DNA of 60,634 nt from positions 1-60,634 of the forward strand of contig CALCIE010000080.1 in the NCBI GenBank assembly GCA_937907425.1. The letters run 5' to 3'. The translations under genes and the position numbers were made by a program. Under the pieces are notes generated by a model that made no database searches, was not told the DNA's origin, and was given only the letters and a program-made list of their open reading frames with translations. The stretch comes from ZC4RG42 sp003242425 (GTDB lineage Bacteria > Pseudomonadota > Gammaproteobacteria > Burkholderiales > SG8-39). This document shows, piece by piece, positions 35,952 through 44,411 of the stretch. Numbering within the stretch: the first letter of the stretch is position 1; the number at the start of each line of letters is the position of its first letter.

Positions 35952-36998
35952 TTGCGTCCCTCTCAGATCCAAGCGGTGCTGGAACGCGAGTTCGCAGCCG
36001 TTGCGAGCGGACGGCACACGCCTGTGATGCTGTGGGGACCGCCGGGCGTGGGCAAGTCGCAGATCGTGGCCGACATCGCCAAACGCCACGGCGTGCCACT
36101 GATCGATATCCGGCTGGCGCAGATGGAGCCCACCGATCTGCGCGGCATTCCCTTCCGCGACGGCCGCCATGTGGTGTGGTCGGTGCCGGCGCTGCTGCCC
36201 GATGCCGAACGGCACGGCGAGCGCGGCATCCTGTTCCTCGACGAGATCACTTCGGCCGTGCCCACCGTCACGGCCGCGGCCTACCAACTGATCCTCGACC
36301 GCCGTCTGGGGGACTATGTGGTGCCGCCGGGCTGGGCGATCTTCGCCGCCGGCAACCGCCAGGGCGACCGCGGCGTGACCTACCAGATGCCGGCGCCGCT
36401 CGCCAACCGCTTCACCCATTACGAGCTCGAACCGGACCTCGACGACTGGGTGCGATGGGCGCATGCCGAGGGCATCGACGAGCGGCTCATCGCCTTCCTA
36501 CGCTTCCGCCCCGATCTGCTGTTCGATTTCGATCCGGCGCGCTACATGGTCGCCTTTCCGTCGCCGCGGTCGTGGGAATTCGCCGACCGCGCGCTGCGCA
36601 AGTTCGCCGACGTGCCGGAGCTCCTGGGCGAGGCGTTGAAGGCCTGTGTAGGCCCGGCTGCGGGGCTCGCCTGCCGCGCGTTCCTGGAGCATCTCGACGC
36701 GTTGCCGGATGTGGCTGCCATCGCGGCGGGACGCGAACAGCGCGTGCCGCGCGGGGTGGAGATGCAATACGCCGTCGCGGCGGCGCTGGTGCGCCACGTC
36801 ATGCGCCTGCCGCGCGAGGCGCAGCTCGAGGCGGCGGCGCACGTGCTCGATTACGCGCGCCGTTTTCCGCAGCGCGAGCTCGGGCTGATGCTCGTCATCG
36901 ATCTGCAGCGCAACCTGCCGCGGCCGCTGTACGAAGTGCCGGCCTTCGCCGACTGGGCCGCGGAGGTCGGCGATCTGCTGTCCTATGCGCGCAGTTGA
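35952..36998 (+). CDS. MoxR-family AAA+ ATPase (second module)
   Basis: The 348-residue ATPase has Walker A GPPGVGKS at residues 29-36, Walker B GILFLDEITSA near 93-103, sensor region FAAGNRQGDRG near 134, and a long helical C-terminal lid. MEPTDLRGIPF is typical of this subgroup, which is paired with DUF2201-type VWA proteins. The start is TTG at 35952; the first in-frame ATG would cut into the Walker A region. The gene overlaps the next by 14 bases. Its client is unknown. Confidence 0.88.
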   Translation: MRPSQIQAVLEREFAAVASGRHTPVMLWGPPGVGKSQIVADIAKRHGVPLIDIRLAQMEPTDLRGIPFRDGRHVVWSVPALLPDAERHGERGILFLDEITSAVPTVTAAAYQLILDRRLGDYVVPPGWAIFAAGNRQGDRGVTYQMPAPLANRFTHYELEPDLDDWVRWAHAEGIDERLIAFLRFRPDLLFDFDPARYMVAFPSPRSWEFADRALRKFADVPELLGEALKACVGPAAGLACRAFLEHLDALPDVAAIAAGREQRVPRGVEMQYAVAAALVRHVMRLPREAQLEAAAHVLDYARRFPQRELGLMLVIDLQRNLPRPLYEVPAFADWAAEVGDLLSYARS

Positions 36999-38211
36999 GG
37001 GCGACTCCGCGTCGGCGCGCGTCCGGCGCAAGCTCGAAGCGGCGCGCGCCCGCCTGATCCTCGACCGGCCCTTCATCGGCGCGCTGCTGATGCATCTGCC
37101 GCTCGTCGAGCATCCGCGCTGCGCGAGCATCGCCACCGATGCGCGCGCGCTCTACTACAGCCGCGATTACATCGAACGGCTGTCCTTCGACGACACGCGC
37201 TTCATGCTGGCGCACGAAGCGTTGCATTGCGCGCTGCTGCATTTTCACCGCCGCGGCCATCGTCTGGCCGCGCGCTGGGACCGCGCCTGCGATTACTGCG
37301 TGAATCAACTGCTGGTGGACGACGGCTTCGCGCCACCCCCCGGCGCCTTGCTCGATCCTGCTTTCCGCGGACTGTCCGCCGAAGAAATCTACGCGCTGCT
37401 GCCCGACGAGCCGGCAGAGACGCTGGACGAACACTGGTTCGGCCGCGCGGGCAGCGGCGAAGCCGCGATCGCAAGCGACCGCGGCGGCGATGCCGAGGCG
37501 ACGCAGCTTGCGGGCGAAGCTTTTCTGGAAGCGCATCGCGACGGCTTCGACGAGGTTGCCACGCGCGGCAGCACGCTGATGCCTGCCGAGGCGCTCGCCG
37601 AGGCGTGGCGGAACCGGCTCGCGTCGGCGGCGCTCGAAGCGGCCAATGTGGGCAGTCTGGGCGCGGCCTTCGAGGAAGCGCTCGACCGGCTCATCCAGCC
37701 GCGCCTGCCGTGGCGGGCCTTGCTCGCGCGCTTCCTCATGAACGTCGCGCGCGAGGACTACAGTTACGGCCGCGCCTCGCGCCGCGAGGGCGAGGCGCTG
37801 CTGCCCGCCTTGCACAGCGCGCAACTGGAGCTTGCGCTTGCGCTCGATACCAGCGGCTCCATCAGCCATCACGATTTCCGCGACTTTCTCGACGAGATAG
37901 ACGCCCTCAAAGGACAGATCCGCGCGCGCATCACGCTCTACGCCTGCGACGCCGCGCTCGCGCCCGGCGCGCCGTGGCGTTTCGAGAGCTGGCAGGCGCT
38001 GGAGCTGCCGCAGGGCTTGACGGGCGGCGGCGGAACGCGGTTCACGCCGGTGTTCGAGCACATCGAGACGCAGGCGCTGCGGCCCGACGCGCTGCTCTAT
38101 TTCACCGACGCGCAGGGCGAATTTCCCATGCAGCCGCCGCACTACCCGGTATTGTGGCTGGTGAAAGGCAGCGCGCCGGTGCCCTGGGGCGAGCGCGTGC
38201 AATTGAACTGA
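36985..38211 (+). CDS. DUF2201-type metallopeptidase-like protein with VWA-like C-terminus
   Basis: The 408-residue protein has two parts. The N-terminal part holds an H-E-x-x-H motif (HEALH, residues 77-81) in MLAHEALHCALLHFHR, which looks like a zinc metallopeptidase core. The C-terminal part is VWA-like with the MIDAS motif DTSGS at 288-292. This is the DUF2201 architecture, known beside MoxR ATPases. Protease activity has not been shown for the family to my knowledge. It overlaps the MoxR gene by 14 bases, so the two are surely co-expressed. Confidence 0.86.
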   Translation: MRAVEGDSASARVRRKLEAARARLILDRPFIGALLMHLPLVEHPRCASIATDARALYYSRDYIERLSFDDTRFMLAHEALHCALLHFHRRGHRLAARWDRACDYCVNQLLVDDGFAPPPGALLDPAFRGLSAEEIYALLPDEPAETLDEHWFGRAGSGEAAIASDRGGDAEATQLAGEAFLEAHRDGFDEVATRGSTLMPAEALAEAWRNRLASAALEAANVGSLGAAFEEALDRLIQPRLPWRALLARFLMNVAREDYSYGRASRREGEALLPALHSAQLELALALDTSGSISHHDFRDFLDEIDALKGQIRARITLYACDAALAPGAPWRFESWQALELPQGLTGGGGTRFTPVFEHIETQALRPDALLYFTDAQGEFPMQPPHYPVLWLVKGSAPVPWGERVQLN

Positions 38212-38239
38212 GCGCGCCTTCGTGCGCAAAGTACGAAGC

Positions 38240-38989
38240 ATGGACGATAAGCAACTTGCAGAAATCGCGGCGATCCTGCGGCAGGCATCCTCCATCGCTG
38301 TGCTGACGGGCGCCGGCATTTCCGCCGAAAGCGGCATTCCCACTTTCCGCGACGCGCAGACCGGATTGTGGGCACGCTACCGTCCCGAGGAGCTCGCCAC
38401 GCCCGAAGCCTTCCTGCGCAATCCGAAGCTGGTGTGGGAGTGGTACGAATGGCGGCGCGAGCGCGTGCGCGCCGCGCAGCCGAACGCCGGCCATCGCGCG
38501 CTCGCGGACATGCAGCGGCGCGCGCCGCGTTTCACGCTCGTCACACAGAACGTCGACGGCCTGCATCAGCGCGCCGGCGCGCAGGACGTGATCGAGCTGC
38601 ACGGCAACATCCTGCGCAGCAAGTGTTTCGACGAGGATGCGGTGCGCGAAAACTTCGTCGCCGGGGCGGACGTGCCGCCGCGCTGTCCGGTCTGCGGCGG
38701 CATGATGCGGCCTGACGTGGTGTGGTTCGGGGAGGCGCTGCCCGAAGAGGCGTTGCGCAAAGCCTTCGCTGAGGCGGAGGGTTGCGAGGTCTTTCTATCC
38801 ATCGGCACTTCGGCGCTGGTCTATCCCGCCGCGCAACTGCCCTTCATGGCGCTCGGACGCGGCGCCGTCGTCGTCGAGATCAATCGCGATCCGACCCCGC
38901 TCTCGGAGCGGGCACAGTACAGCGTGCGCGCGCTGGCCGCCGAGTTCCTGCCCCGGTTGGTGCGTACGGCCTGGCCGGGCGAGGGTTGA
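38240..38989 (+). CDS. cobB: Sir2/CobB-type NAD-dependent protein deacylase
   Basis: This sirtuin removes acyl groups from lysine using NAD. Motifs: TGAGISAESGIPTFRD (NAD binding), TQNVDGLHQRAG, ELHGN with the catalytic histidine, and GTSALVYPAA. Tyr69 and Arg72 in YEWR are the class III signature linked to desuccinylase/demalonylase activity, as in CobB. The zinc site shows three obvious cysteines (one in SKCF, two in CPVCG), as in E. coli CobB. With the ATG at 38240 it has 249 residues; a GTG six codons earlier is possible. It lies 28 bases after the DUF2201 gene. Confidence 0.92.
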   Translation: MDDKQLAEIAAILRQASSIAVLTGAGISAESGIPTFRDAQTGLWARYRPEELATPEAFLRNPKLVWEWYEWRRERVRAAQPNAGHRALADMQRRAPRFTLVTQNVDGLHQRAGAQDVIELHGNILRSKCFDEDAVRENFVAGADVPPRCPVCGGMMRPDVVWFGEALPEEALRKAFAEAEGCEVFLSIGTSALVYPAAQLPFMALGRGAVVVEINRDPTPLSERAQYSVRALAAEFLPRLVRTAWPGEG

Positions 38990-39040
38990 GGGCCCCGGCT
39001 TTGCTATAGTGCGGACGTCACCTTCCGGCGTCCGTGCGAA

Positions 39041-40414
39041 ATGAAGCCGAGCTTCGCCCGATGGACCCGCGCCGCATACGCGACGCTTTGTGCGCTGGCC
39101 TTGTCGCTTGCCGCGTACGCGCAGGGCGCGCCGACCGTCGTCACCATCGACGTCCGCGGACCGATCGGCGTGGGGGTCGGCATGCACGTGAAACAGGCGA
39201 TCGATACCGCGCGCGATACCCATGCCGCCCTGGTCCTGCTGACGCTCGATACGCCGGGCGGGCTCGTCAGCACCACGCGCGACATCATTCAATCCATTCT
39301 GGCCTCCCCGGTTCCGGTCGTCGTCTATGTCGCGCCCTCGGGCGCACGGGCCGCGAGCGCGGGCACCTATATCGCCTATGCCGCGCACGTCGCGGCGATG
39401 GCGCCGGGCACCAGCATCGGAGCGGCGACGCCGGTGTCGATGCAGGCGCCGATCGGGGTGCCGCCGCAGGAGCCGGACAACAAATCCGGAGACAAGACGC
39501 GGCGCGAGGCACCCGGCAGCGCCGTGGAGCGCAAAGCGCTCAACGACGCGGTCGCGTTCCTGCGCAGTCTCGCGCAGCTTCGCGGCCGCAACCTCGAATG
39601 GGCCGACCAGGCCGTGCGCGAGGCCGCGACCCTGACGGGTCAGGAAGCGGTCGAGAAGAAAGTCGTGGATCTGCTCGCCGCCGATCGCGCCGCGCTGCTC
39701 GACGCTTTGCACGGCCGCACGGTGGAGACGGCGGCAGGCAAGGTCCGTCTCGCGACGCGGGACGCGCGCTTCGTCCCGATGGAGCCGAACCTGCGCGTGC
39801 GCCTGCTCGGCGCGCTGGCCGATCCCAACGTGGCGTTCATCCTGCTGCTGCTCGGGATCTACGGCCTGATCTTCGAATTCTGGTCGCCGGGCTTCGGCGT
39901 GGCGGGGACCATCGGCGCGATCTGTCTGCTGCTCGCCCTGACGGCACTGTCGATGCTGCCCGTGCATTACGGCGGCCTGGCGCTGTTGCTGCTGGGACTG
40001 GCGCTGATGACCGCCGAAGCCTTGTCGCCGGGCATCGGCGTGCTCGGCGTCGGCGGCGTCATCGCCTTCATCGTGGGCTCGGTGTTCCTGTTCGATCCGG
40101 CCGGCGCGGATTTCGATCTGGGCGTGGCTTGGCCGCTGATCCTTGGCGCCGCGGCCGCGAGCGCGCTGCTGTCCATGTTCGTGCTGGGCGCCGCGATCCA
40201 GGCCCGCAAACGGCCGGTGCGCGCGGGCGCCGAACCCATGCTCGGCGCGCGCGGCGAAGTGCGCGAATGGCAGGACCGCGAGGGCGTGGTGCTCGTGCAC
40301 GGCGAAATCTGGCGGGCCCGCAGCGACCGGCCGCTCGCGCGCGGCGACGCGGTGGAAGTGGTGGCGCGCGACGGACTCGTGCTCGACGTGCGGCCGTCGA
40401 ACGATCGAAGTTGA
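39041..40414 (+). CDS. NfeD-type membrane serine protease (long form)
   Basis: The 457-residue protein has a signal sequence (residues 1-28), a ClpP-fold protease domain and four to five membrane segments (about 285-395), ending in an OB-fold NfeD domain. The catalytic serine is likely Ser106 in ARAASAGTY, and Lys165 in ERKALND is the likely general base, as in the archaeal 1510-N protease. Such proteins are encoded with stomatins, whose C-terminus they cleave. The stomatin-like gene follows after 19 bases. A possible -10 TATAGT lies at 39005-39010. Confidence 0.9.
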   Translation: MKPSFARWTRAAYATLCALALSLAAYAQGAPTVVTIDVRGPIGVGVGMHVKQAIDTARDTHAALVLLTLDTPGGLVSTTRDIIQSILASPVPVVVYVAPSGARAASAGTYIAYAAHVAAMAPGTSIGAATPVSMQAPIGVPPQEPDNKSGDKTRREAPGSAVERKALNDAVAFLRSLAQLRGRNLEWADQAVREAATLTGQEAVEKKVVDLLAADRAALLDALHGRTVETAAGKVRLATRDARFVPMEPNLRVRLLGALADPNVAFILLLLGIYGLIFEFWSPGFGVAGTIGAICLLLALTALSMLPVHYGGLALLLLGLALMTAEALSPGIGVLGVGGVIAFIVGSVFLFDPAGADFDLGVAWPLILGAAAASALLSMFVLGAAIQARKRPVRAGAEPMLGARGEVREWQDREGVVLVHGEIWRARSDRPLARGDAVEVVARDGLVLDVRPSNDRS

Positions 40415-40433
40415 GAGCGAAGGAGAGCGATCC

Positions 40434-41207
40434 ATGTCCGATGTGTTCACCCTGCCGTTCTATCTGGTGCCGGTCTTCGTCGTGGTGGCGATCCTCGTCT
40501 CGGCGATCCGCGTGCTGCGCGAGTACGAGCGCGCCGTCGTATTCATGCTCGGCCGCTTCTACAAGGTGAAGGGCCCGGGCCTGATCATCGTCATTCCCCT
40601 CATCCAGCAGGCGGTGAAGGTGGATCTGCGCGTGCGGGTGTTCGACGTGCCGCCGCAGGACGTCATCTCGCGCGACAACGTCTCGGTGCGCGTCAACGCG
40701 GTGGTCTACTACCGCGTGGTGGATGCGGAGAAGGCGGTGATCCAGGTCGAGGACTACAACCGCGCCACCAGCGAGCTCGCGCAGACCACGCTGCGCTCGG
40801 TGCTCGGGCAGCACGAGCTCGACGAAATGCTCGCCGAGCGCGAGAAGCTCAACGCCGACCTGCGCGCGCTGCTCGACGAGCGCACCGACGCGTGGGGCAT
40901 CAAGGTCTCCGCGGTGGAACTGAAACACGTGGATCTGGACGAAACCATGGTGCGGGCGATCGCCAAACAGGCGGAAGCCGAGCGGTTGCGGCGCGCGAAG
41001 ATCATCGACGCGGAGGGCGAACAGCAGGCGGCGGAGAAATTGCGCCAGGCCGCGCAGATCCTCTCCACCCAGGCCGAGGCGATGCAACTGCGTTACCTGG
41101 GCGCGCTCACCACCATCGCCAACGAACGCACTTCGACCATCGTCCTGCCCTTGCCGGTGGACCTCATCACCGCGTTGCAGCGCAGGGAGGAAACCAAAGG
41201 GACCTGA
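40434..41207 (+). CDS. Stomatin-like SPFH/band 7 protein (slipin)
   Basis: The 257-residue protein has one N-terminal membrane segment (about residues 7-24), then the SPFH domain from residue 28 (REYERAVVFMLGRF, VRVFDVPPQDVISRDNV). A helical region with AKQAEAERLRRAKIIDAEGE and a C-terminal hydrophobic tail (STIVLPLPVDLITAL) follow. These proteins oligomerise into membrane microdomains. It forms a conserved pair with the NfeD protease upstream. AAGGAGA lies about eight bases before the ATG. Confidence 0.92.
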   Translation: MSDVFTLPFYLVPVFVVVAILVSAIRVLREYERAVVFMLGRFYKVKGPGLIIVIPLIQQAVKVDLRVRVFDVPPQDVISRDNVSVRVNAVVYYRVVDAEKAVIQVEDYNRATSELAQTTLRSVLGQHELDEMLAEREKLNADLRALLDERTDAWGIKVSAVELKHVDLDETMVRAIAKQAEAERLRRAKIIDAEGEQQAAEKLRQAAQILSTQAEAMQLRYLGALTTIANERTSTIVLPLPVDLITALQRREETKGT

Positions 41208-41321
41208 GGCTTCCTGCGCAGCGGATGCATCGCGGTGCCGGAAGCTGAAATGCGCCGGATTCGGGTACGGGATCGCGACGGGCGCGGAAGGACGGATGGT
41301 GGAATGCCGAGAGCGGATAAC

Positions 41322-41396
41322 TGGTCTCGCCGACAGGAATCGAACCTGTATCTAGCGCTTAGGAGGCGCTCGTTCTATCCATTGAACTACGGCGAG
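41322..41396 (-). tRNA. tRNA-Arg (anticodon CCT)
   Basis: Read on the minus strand, this 75-base gene folds into a full cloverleaf. The 7-bp acceptor CTCGCCG/CGGCGAG is perfect, with TA at positions 8-9, a D stem GTTC/GAAC and an anticodon stem AGCGC/GCGCT around the loop CTCCTAA (anticodon CCT, complement of 41361-41363). The T stem is ACAGG/CCTGT with loop TTCGATT. The discriminator A and the CCA end are encoded. It reads AGG arginine codons. The remaining bases from 41208 to 41480 hold nothing else recognisable, and no integrase is nearby. Confidence 0.95.
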
Positions 41397-41480
41397 CCGG
41401 TTCGGCCGGGACCGCTTGCGTGGGAAGCGGATCCTCGAAGACCTGCGACAGCCGCGATTTTACGCGAAGCCGCCCGTTCT

Positions 41481-42380
41481 TTAGGTTATGAACAAGCGTA
41501 TGAACGCAATCCACGCGGCGAAAAACAAGCCCAGGTGGATCCAGGACCAGGTCACGAAGCGCCGCGCGAGGCGCGAAGGCGGCTGATCGGCGAGCAGGAA
41601 GAGCCGTCCGTCGGACGGACGCTGGACGATGTCGACGGCCGGGACCGCGAGCAGCTCACGGTGCCGGCGTTCCACCTGACGCCGGGCCTCGGCGCGCGCC
41701 AGCTCCCATTCGCGCAGGTCGAGCGCGCCGTTCCTGTCGAGATCGAAACGCGCCAGCAGCCGGTGCGGTTCGCGCTTCCATTCGGCCAGCAGCTCGCGTG
41801 TGTCGGCCCGCACGGTGGCGACGTCGGGGGTGAACGTACGGGTCCTGAACTCGCCCAGCACGTAGAGCGTGTCGCCTTCGTGGATGCGCCATTCGGTGTA
41901 GCGGCGGTCGCTGGCGATGTCGCGCCGTTCCTTGTGCGTGCACACCACTTCGGCGCCTTCCGGGTCGACCGTGCATTCGCCCGTATGGTCGCGGAGCAGG
42001 AAGGTGGCGGCGCTTTCGCCCGATTCGACGGTGCGCCAGGTGCCTTCATGGTCCCGTTCTTCGACCTCGAAGCGGAACCAGCAGCAGGGCTTGCGCGAAA
42101 GCTTGGCGTAGATCGGCAGGCCCGGATGGTTGTAGGCCCGGCCGAGCAGCTCGACGTAGCCTTGGGCGGCCGAGGCGACCGTCGAGGTGGGCGTGTCGCC
42201 GACCGCGCGATAGCGCCTGAAGTTCGCGACCCACGCCCAGAAGGACGCGGCGGCGACGAGCGGCAGCGCCGCGTACCAGGCTTCGCGCGTGCCAACGTGC
42301 GCGGCCACGACGAGGATCGCGATCTGGGCGCCGCCGTAGAGCAGGAAGGGGCGGTGCTGCCCGCGGATGGAAACGATCAT
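41481..42380 (-). CDS. GIDE/BAM-domain membrane protein with an EF-hand loop
   Basis: The 299-residue protein has two N-terminal membrane segments (about 12-28 and 36-53) and one at the C-terminus (about 279-297). The part between resembles the GIDE (BAM) domain of membrane E3-ligase relatives such as MUL1: GRAYNHPGLPIYAKLSRKPC, CCWFRFEVEE, and WRIHEGDTLYVLGEF. No RING finger is present, so ligase activity is not implied. Residues 213-224 (DLDRNGALDLRE) form a canonical 12-residue EF-hand calcium loop. The gene follows lemA by 37 bases on the same strand. Function unknown. Confidence 0.8.
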   Translation of the reverse strand: MIVSIRGQHRPFLLYGGAQIAILVVAAHVGTREAWYAALPLVAAASFWAWVANFRRYRAVGDTPTSTVASAAQGYVELLGRAYNHPGLPIYAKLSRKPCCWFRFEVEERDHEGTWRTVESGESAATFLLRDHTGECTVDPEGAEVVCTHKERRDIASDRRYTEWRIHEGDTLYVLGEFRTRTFTPDVATVRADTRELLAEWKREPHRLLARFDLDRNGALDLREWELARAEARRQVERRHRELLAVPAVDIVQRPSDGRLFLLADQPPSRLARRFVTWSWIHLGLFFAAWIAFIRLFIT

Positions 42381-42417
42381 GTCTCGGATGCGCGGCGCGC
42401 CGATGCCGTGCGCGGTT

Positions 42418-42990
42418 TCAGCCGAACAGCGCCTTCACGTCGACGTCGGCCTTGTCCTTGTCGTCGAATTTCAGCAGCTTGGCGGGCGGGAAATTGCCCA
42501 TGCGCGCAATGAGCAGGTCGGGAAACTGCTCGATACGGACGTTGTTGATGTTCGCCGCCTCGTTGTAGAGCTCGCGGCGGTCGGCGATGGCGTTCTCGAG
42601 CTGGCTGATGCGGTTCTGCAGCTGCATGAAGTGCTCGTTCGTCTTCAGTTCGGGATAGGCCTCGGCGACGGCGAACAGGGTGCCGAGGCTGGAGCGCATC
42701 ATGGTCTCGGCCGCGCCCAGCGCCTCGACGTCGTGCTTTTCGCGCGCCTCGTGCACCAGCGCGCGGGCGCGGATCACCTTTTCCAGGGTTTCCTGCTCGA
42801 ACTGGCGGTACTGTTTGCAGACTTCCACCAGCTTGGGGATTTCGTCGTGCCGCTGCTTCAGCAGCACGTCGATGTTCGACCACGCTTTGGCGACGCCGTG
42901 CTTGACGTCGACCAGCCGGTTGTACGTCATGACGACGTAGACCGCCAACACCGCCAACACCGCCAGGAAAATCATCAGGCCCACGGCCAT
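42418..42990 (-). CDS. lemA: LemA family protein
   Basis: The 190-residue protein has one N-terminal membrane helix (about residues 3-21) and a long helical bundle. It shows the family landmarks YNRLVDVKHGVAKAWSNIDVLL, EAYPELKTNEHFMQLQ and the ending NNVRIEQFPDLLIA. LemA proteins are widespread, and their biochemical role is unclear. The ribosome binding site GGGAGG is adjacent to the ATG. It leads an apparent two-gene operon with the GIDE/EF-hand gene and is divergent from the MFS transporter. Confidence 0.93.
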   Translation of the reverse strand: MAVGLMIFLAVLAVLAVYVVMTYNRLVDVKHGVAKAWSNIDVLLKQRHDEIPKLVEVCKQYRQFEQETLEKVIRARALVHEAREKHDVEALGAAETMMRSSLGTLFAVAEAYPELKTNEHFMQLQNRISQLENAIADRRELYNEAANINNVRIEQFPDLLIARMGNFPPAKLLKFDDKDKADVDVKALFG

Positions 42991-43014
42991 TCCCTCCCAA
43001 GATGCCTGCGCGGC

Positions 43015-43020
43015 ATTGTA
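43015..43020 (-). promoter_or_regulatory. Possible -10 element for lemA
   Basis: TACAAT on the minus strand lies 25 bases before the lemA ATG. An identical hexamer points the other way 23 bases further on (43044-43049), so the two start sites would be close together. No -35 is apparent. Confidence 0.4.
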
Positions 43021-43043
43021 GCGGCCCGCGCGGCCGCTTCCGA

Positions 43044-43049
43044 TACAAT
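43044..43049 (+). promoter_or_regulatory. Possible -10 element for the MFS operon
   Basis: TACAAT lies 34 bases before the GTG start of the transporter. It argues that the in-frame ATG at 43048 is part of the promoter rather than the start codon. No -35 is apparent. Confidence 0.4.
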
Positions 43050-43083
43050 GCGGATCGCGCTCCGAGCCGTCCGTGGTGTTTCC

Positions 43084-44286
43084 GTGAACTTTGCCCCGCT
43101 TCGTACGCCCGCACTGGTGATGCTGTGCGGCGCGCTGATCCTGACCGTCGCCATGGGCGTGCGCGCCACCGCCGGATTGTTCATGCCGCCCATGAGCATG
43201 GCGTACGGCTGGCCGCGCGAAACCTTCGCGTTCGCCTTCGCGCTGCAGAACCTCATCTGGGGCGCCGCGAATCCCTTCTTCGGCGCCGTGGCGGACCGCT
43301 ACGGCGCGGGGCGCGCGTTGACGGCCGGCGCGCTGCTCTACTGCGCGGGGCTGGCGCTGATGGCCTATTCCGCCACCCCCGCGGCGCTCTACGGCAGCGC
43401 CGGACTGATGATCGGCCTGGGGCTCGCGGGCACGACCTTCGGCGTGGTGCTCGGCGTGGTGGCGCGCGTGGTCGCGCCGGAAAAGCGCAGCATGGCGCTG
43501 GGGCTCGTCGCCGCCGGCGGCTCGCTGGGACAGTTCATCATGCTGCCGGTGGGCCAGGGGCTGATCGACGCCTTCCAATGGCAGGGCGCACTGATCGCGC
43601 TGGCGCTCGTCTGCGGCTGCATGGTGCCGCTTGCCGCCGCGCTGGTCGGCAAGGGCGAGGCAGCGGCGAGCGGCCAGACCATCGGCGCGGCCCTGCGCGA
43701 AGCGGGCCTGCATCGCAGCTTCCACTTCCTGTTCTGGAGCTATTTCGTCTGCGGCTTCCACACCGCGTTCATCACCCTTCATCTGCCGGCCTATGTGCAG
43801 GATCACGGCCTGGCGGTCGGCGTGGGCGTGAAAGCGATCGCGCTTATCGGCCTGTTCAACATCCTCGGCACTTATACGGCCGGCTGGCTCGGCACGCACT
43901 GGAGCAAGAAGGGGCTGCTCGCGGGCATCTATGCCGGGCGCAGCGTCGCCATTGCCGGTCTGCTGATCGCGCCGGTGAGCCCGATCTCGATTTATGTCTT
44001 CGCCGCAGCGATGGGCTTCCTCTGGCTCGGCACCGTGCCGCTCACCAACGCCCTGGTGGCGCAGATCTACGGCACGCGCTACGTGTCGATGCTGGCCGGC
44101 GTCGTGTTCTTCGGCCATCAGATCGGCAGCTTCCTCGGCGCCTGGCTCGGCGGCGCGATCTACGACCGCACCGGTTCCTACGATCTGGTCTGGCAACTGT
44201 CGCTCGCGCTCGGCCTGATCGCCGCGGCGCTCGCGTGGCCGGTGGACGAGCGGCCGTTGCGGCGCGCGCAGATGGAGGCGGCATGA
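43084..44286 (+). CDS. Major facilitator superfamily transporter
   Basis: The 400-residue protein has 12 predicted membrane helices and MFS loop features such as GAVADRYGAGRAL between helices 2 and 3. The N-terminus MNFAPLRTPALVMLCGALIL and the overall pattern resemble the oxalate/formate or monocarboxylate transporter branch, but the substrate cannot be told. The GTG at 43084 is chosen because it gives this family start and lies downstream of a likely promoter. Its stop overlaps the next gene's start (ATGA). Confidence 0.88.
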   Translation: MNFAPLRTPALVMLCGALILTVAMGVRATAGLFMPPMSMAYGWPRETFAFAFALQNLIWGAANPFFGAVADRYGAGRALTAGALLYCAGLALMAYSATPAALYGSAGLMIGLGLAGTTFGVVLGVVARVVAPEKRSMALGLVAAGGSLGQFIMLPVGQGLIDAFQWQGALIALALVCGCMVPLAAALVGKGEAAASGQTIGAALREAGLHRSFHFLFWSYFVCGFHTAFITLHLPAYVQDHGLAVGVGVKAIALIGLFNILGTYTAGWLGTHWSKKGLLAGIYAGRSVAIAGLLIAPVSPISIYVFAAAMGFLWLGTVPLTNALVAQIYGTRYVSMLAGVVFFGHQIGSFLGAWLGGAIYDRTGSYDLVWQLSLALGLIAAALAWPVDERPLRRAQMEAA

Positions 44287-44411
44287 AGCGCAAGCTCGCG
44301 ATCGGAACCGGTATCGCGCTGACGGCGGCGTTGCTCGCGCTGGTTTTCCGTGCCTACGATGCGCCGGAATTCATCCTGCGCTTCGGCACGTTCCTGGGGT
44401 TGTGCGGATGA
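44283..44411 (+). CDS. 42-residue single-span membrane protein
   Basis: A 43-codon frame (ATG at 44283, TGA at 44409-44411) encodes MKRKLAIGTGIALTAALLA and then a short FRAYDAPEF and LRFGTFLGLCG tail. It has a basic start, one membrane segment (about residues 4-21) and a second partly hydrophobic stretch. It overlaps the MFS stop by ATGA and the DUF924 start by ATGA, so it fits the gap between them exactly, which strongly suggests a translated gene. Function unknown; it could assist the transporter. Confidence 0.7.
   Translation: MKRKLAIGTGIALTAALLALVFRAYDAPEFILRFGTFLGLCG

Noticed and set aside
38240..38989. Broken zinc site in the sirtuin (only three obvious cysteines)
   Set aside because: The same pattern occurs in CobB-type sirtuins, so it is not evidence of loss of function.
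41322..41396. tRNA-Arg as an integration site for a mobile element
   Set aside because: No integrase, no repeated tRNA end and no change in composition were seen on either side.
43048..43083. ATG at 43048 as the start of the MFS transporter
   Set aside because: It overlaps a TACAAT promoter-like hexamer, and the added residues do not match the family N-terminus.
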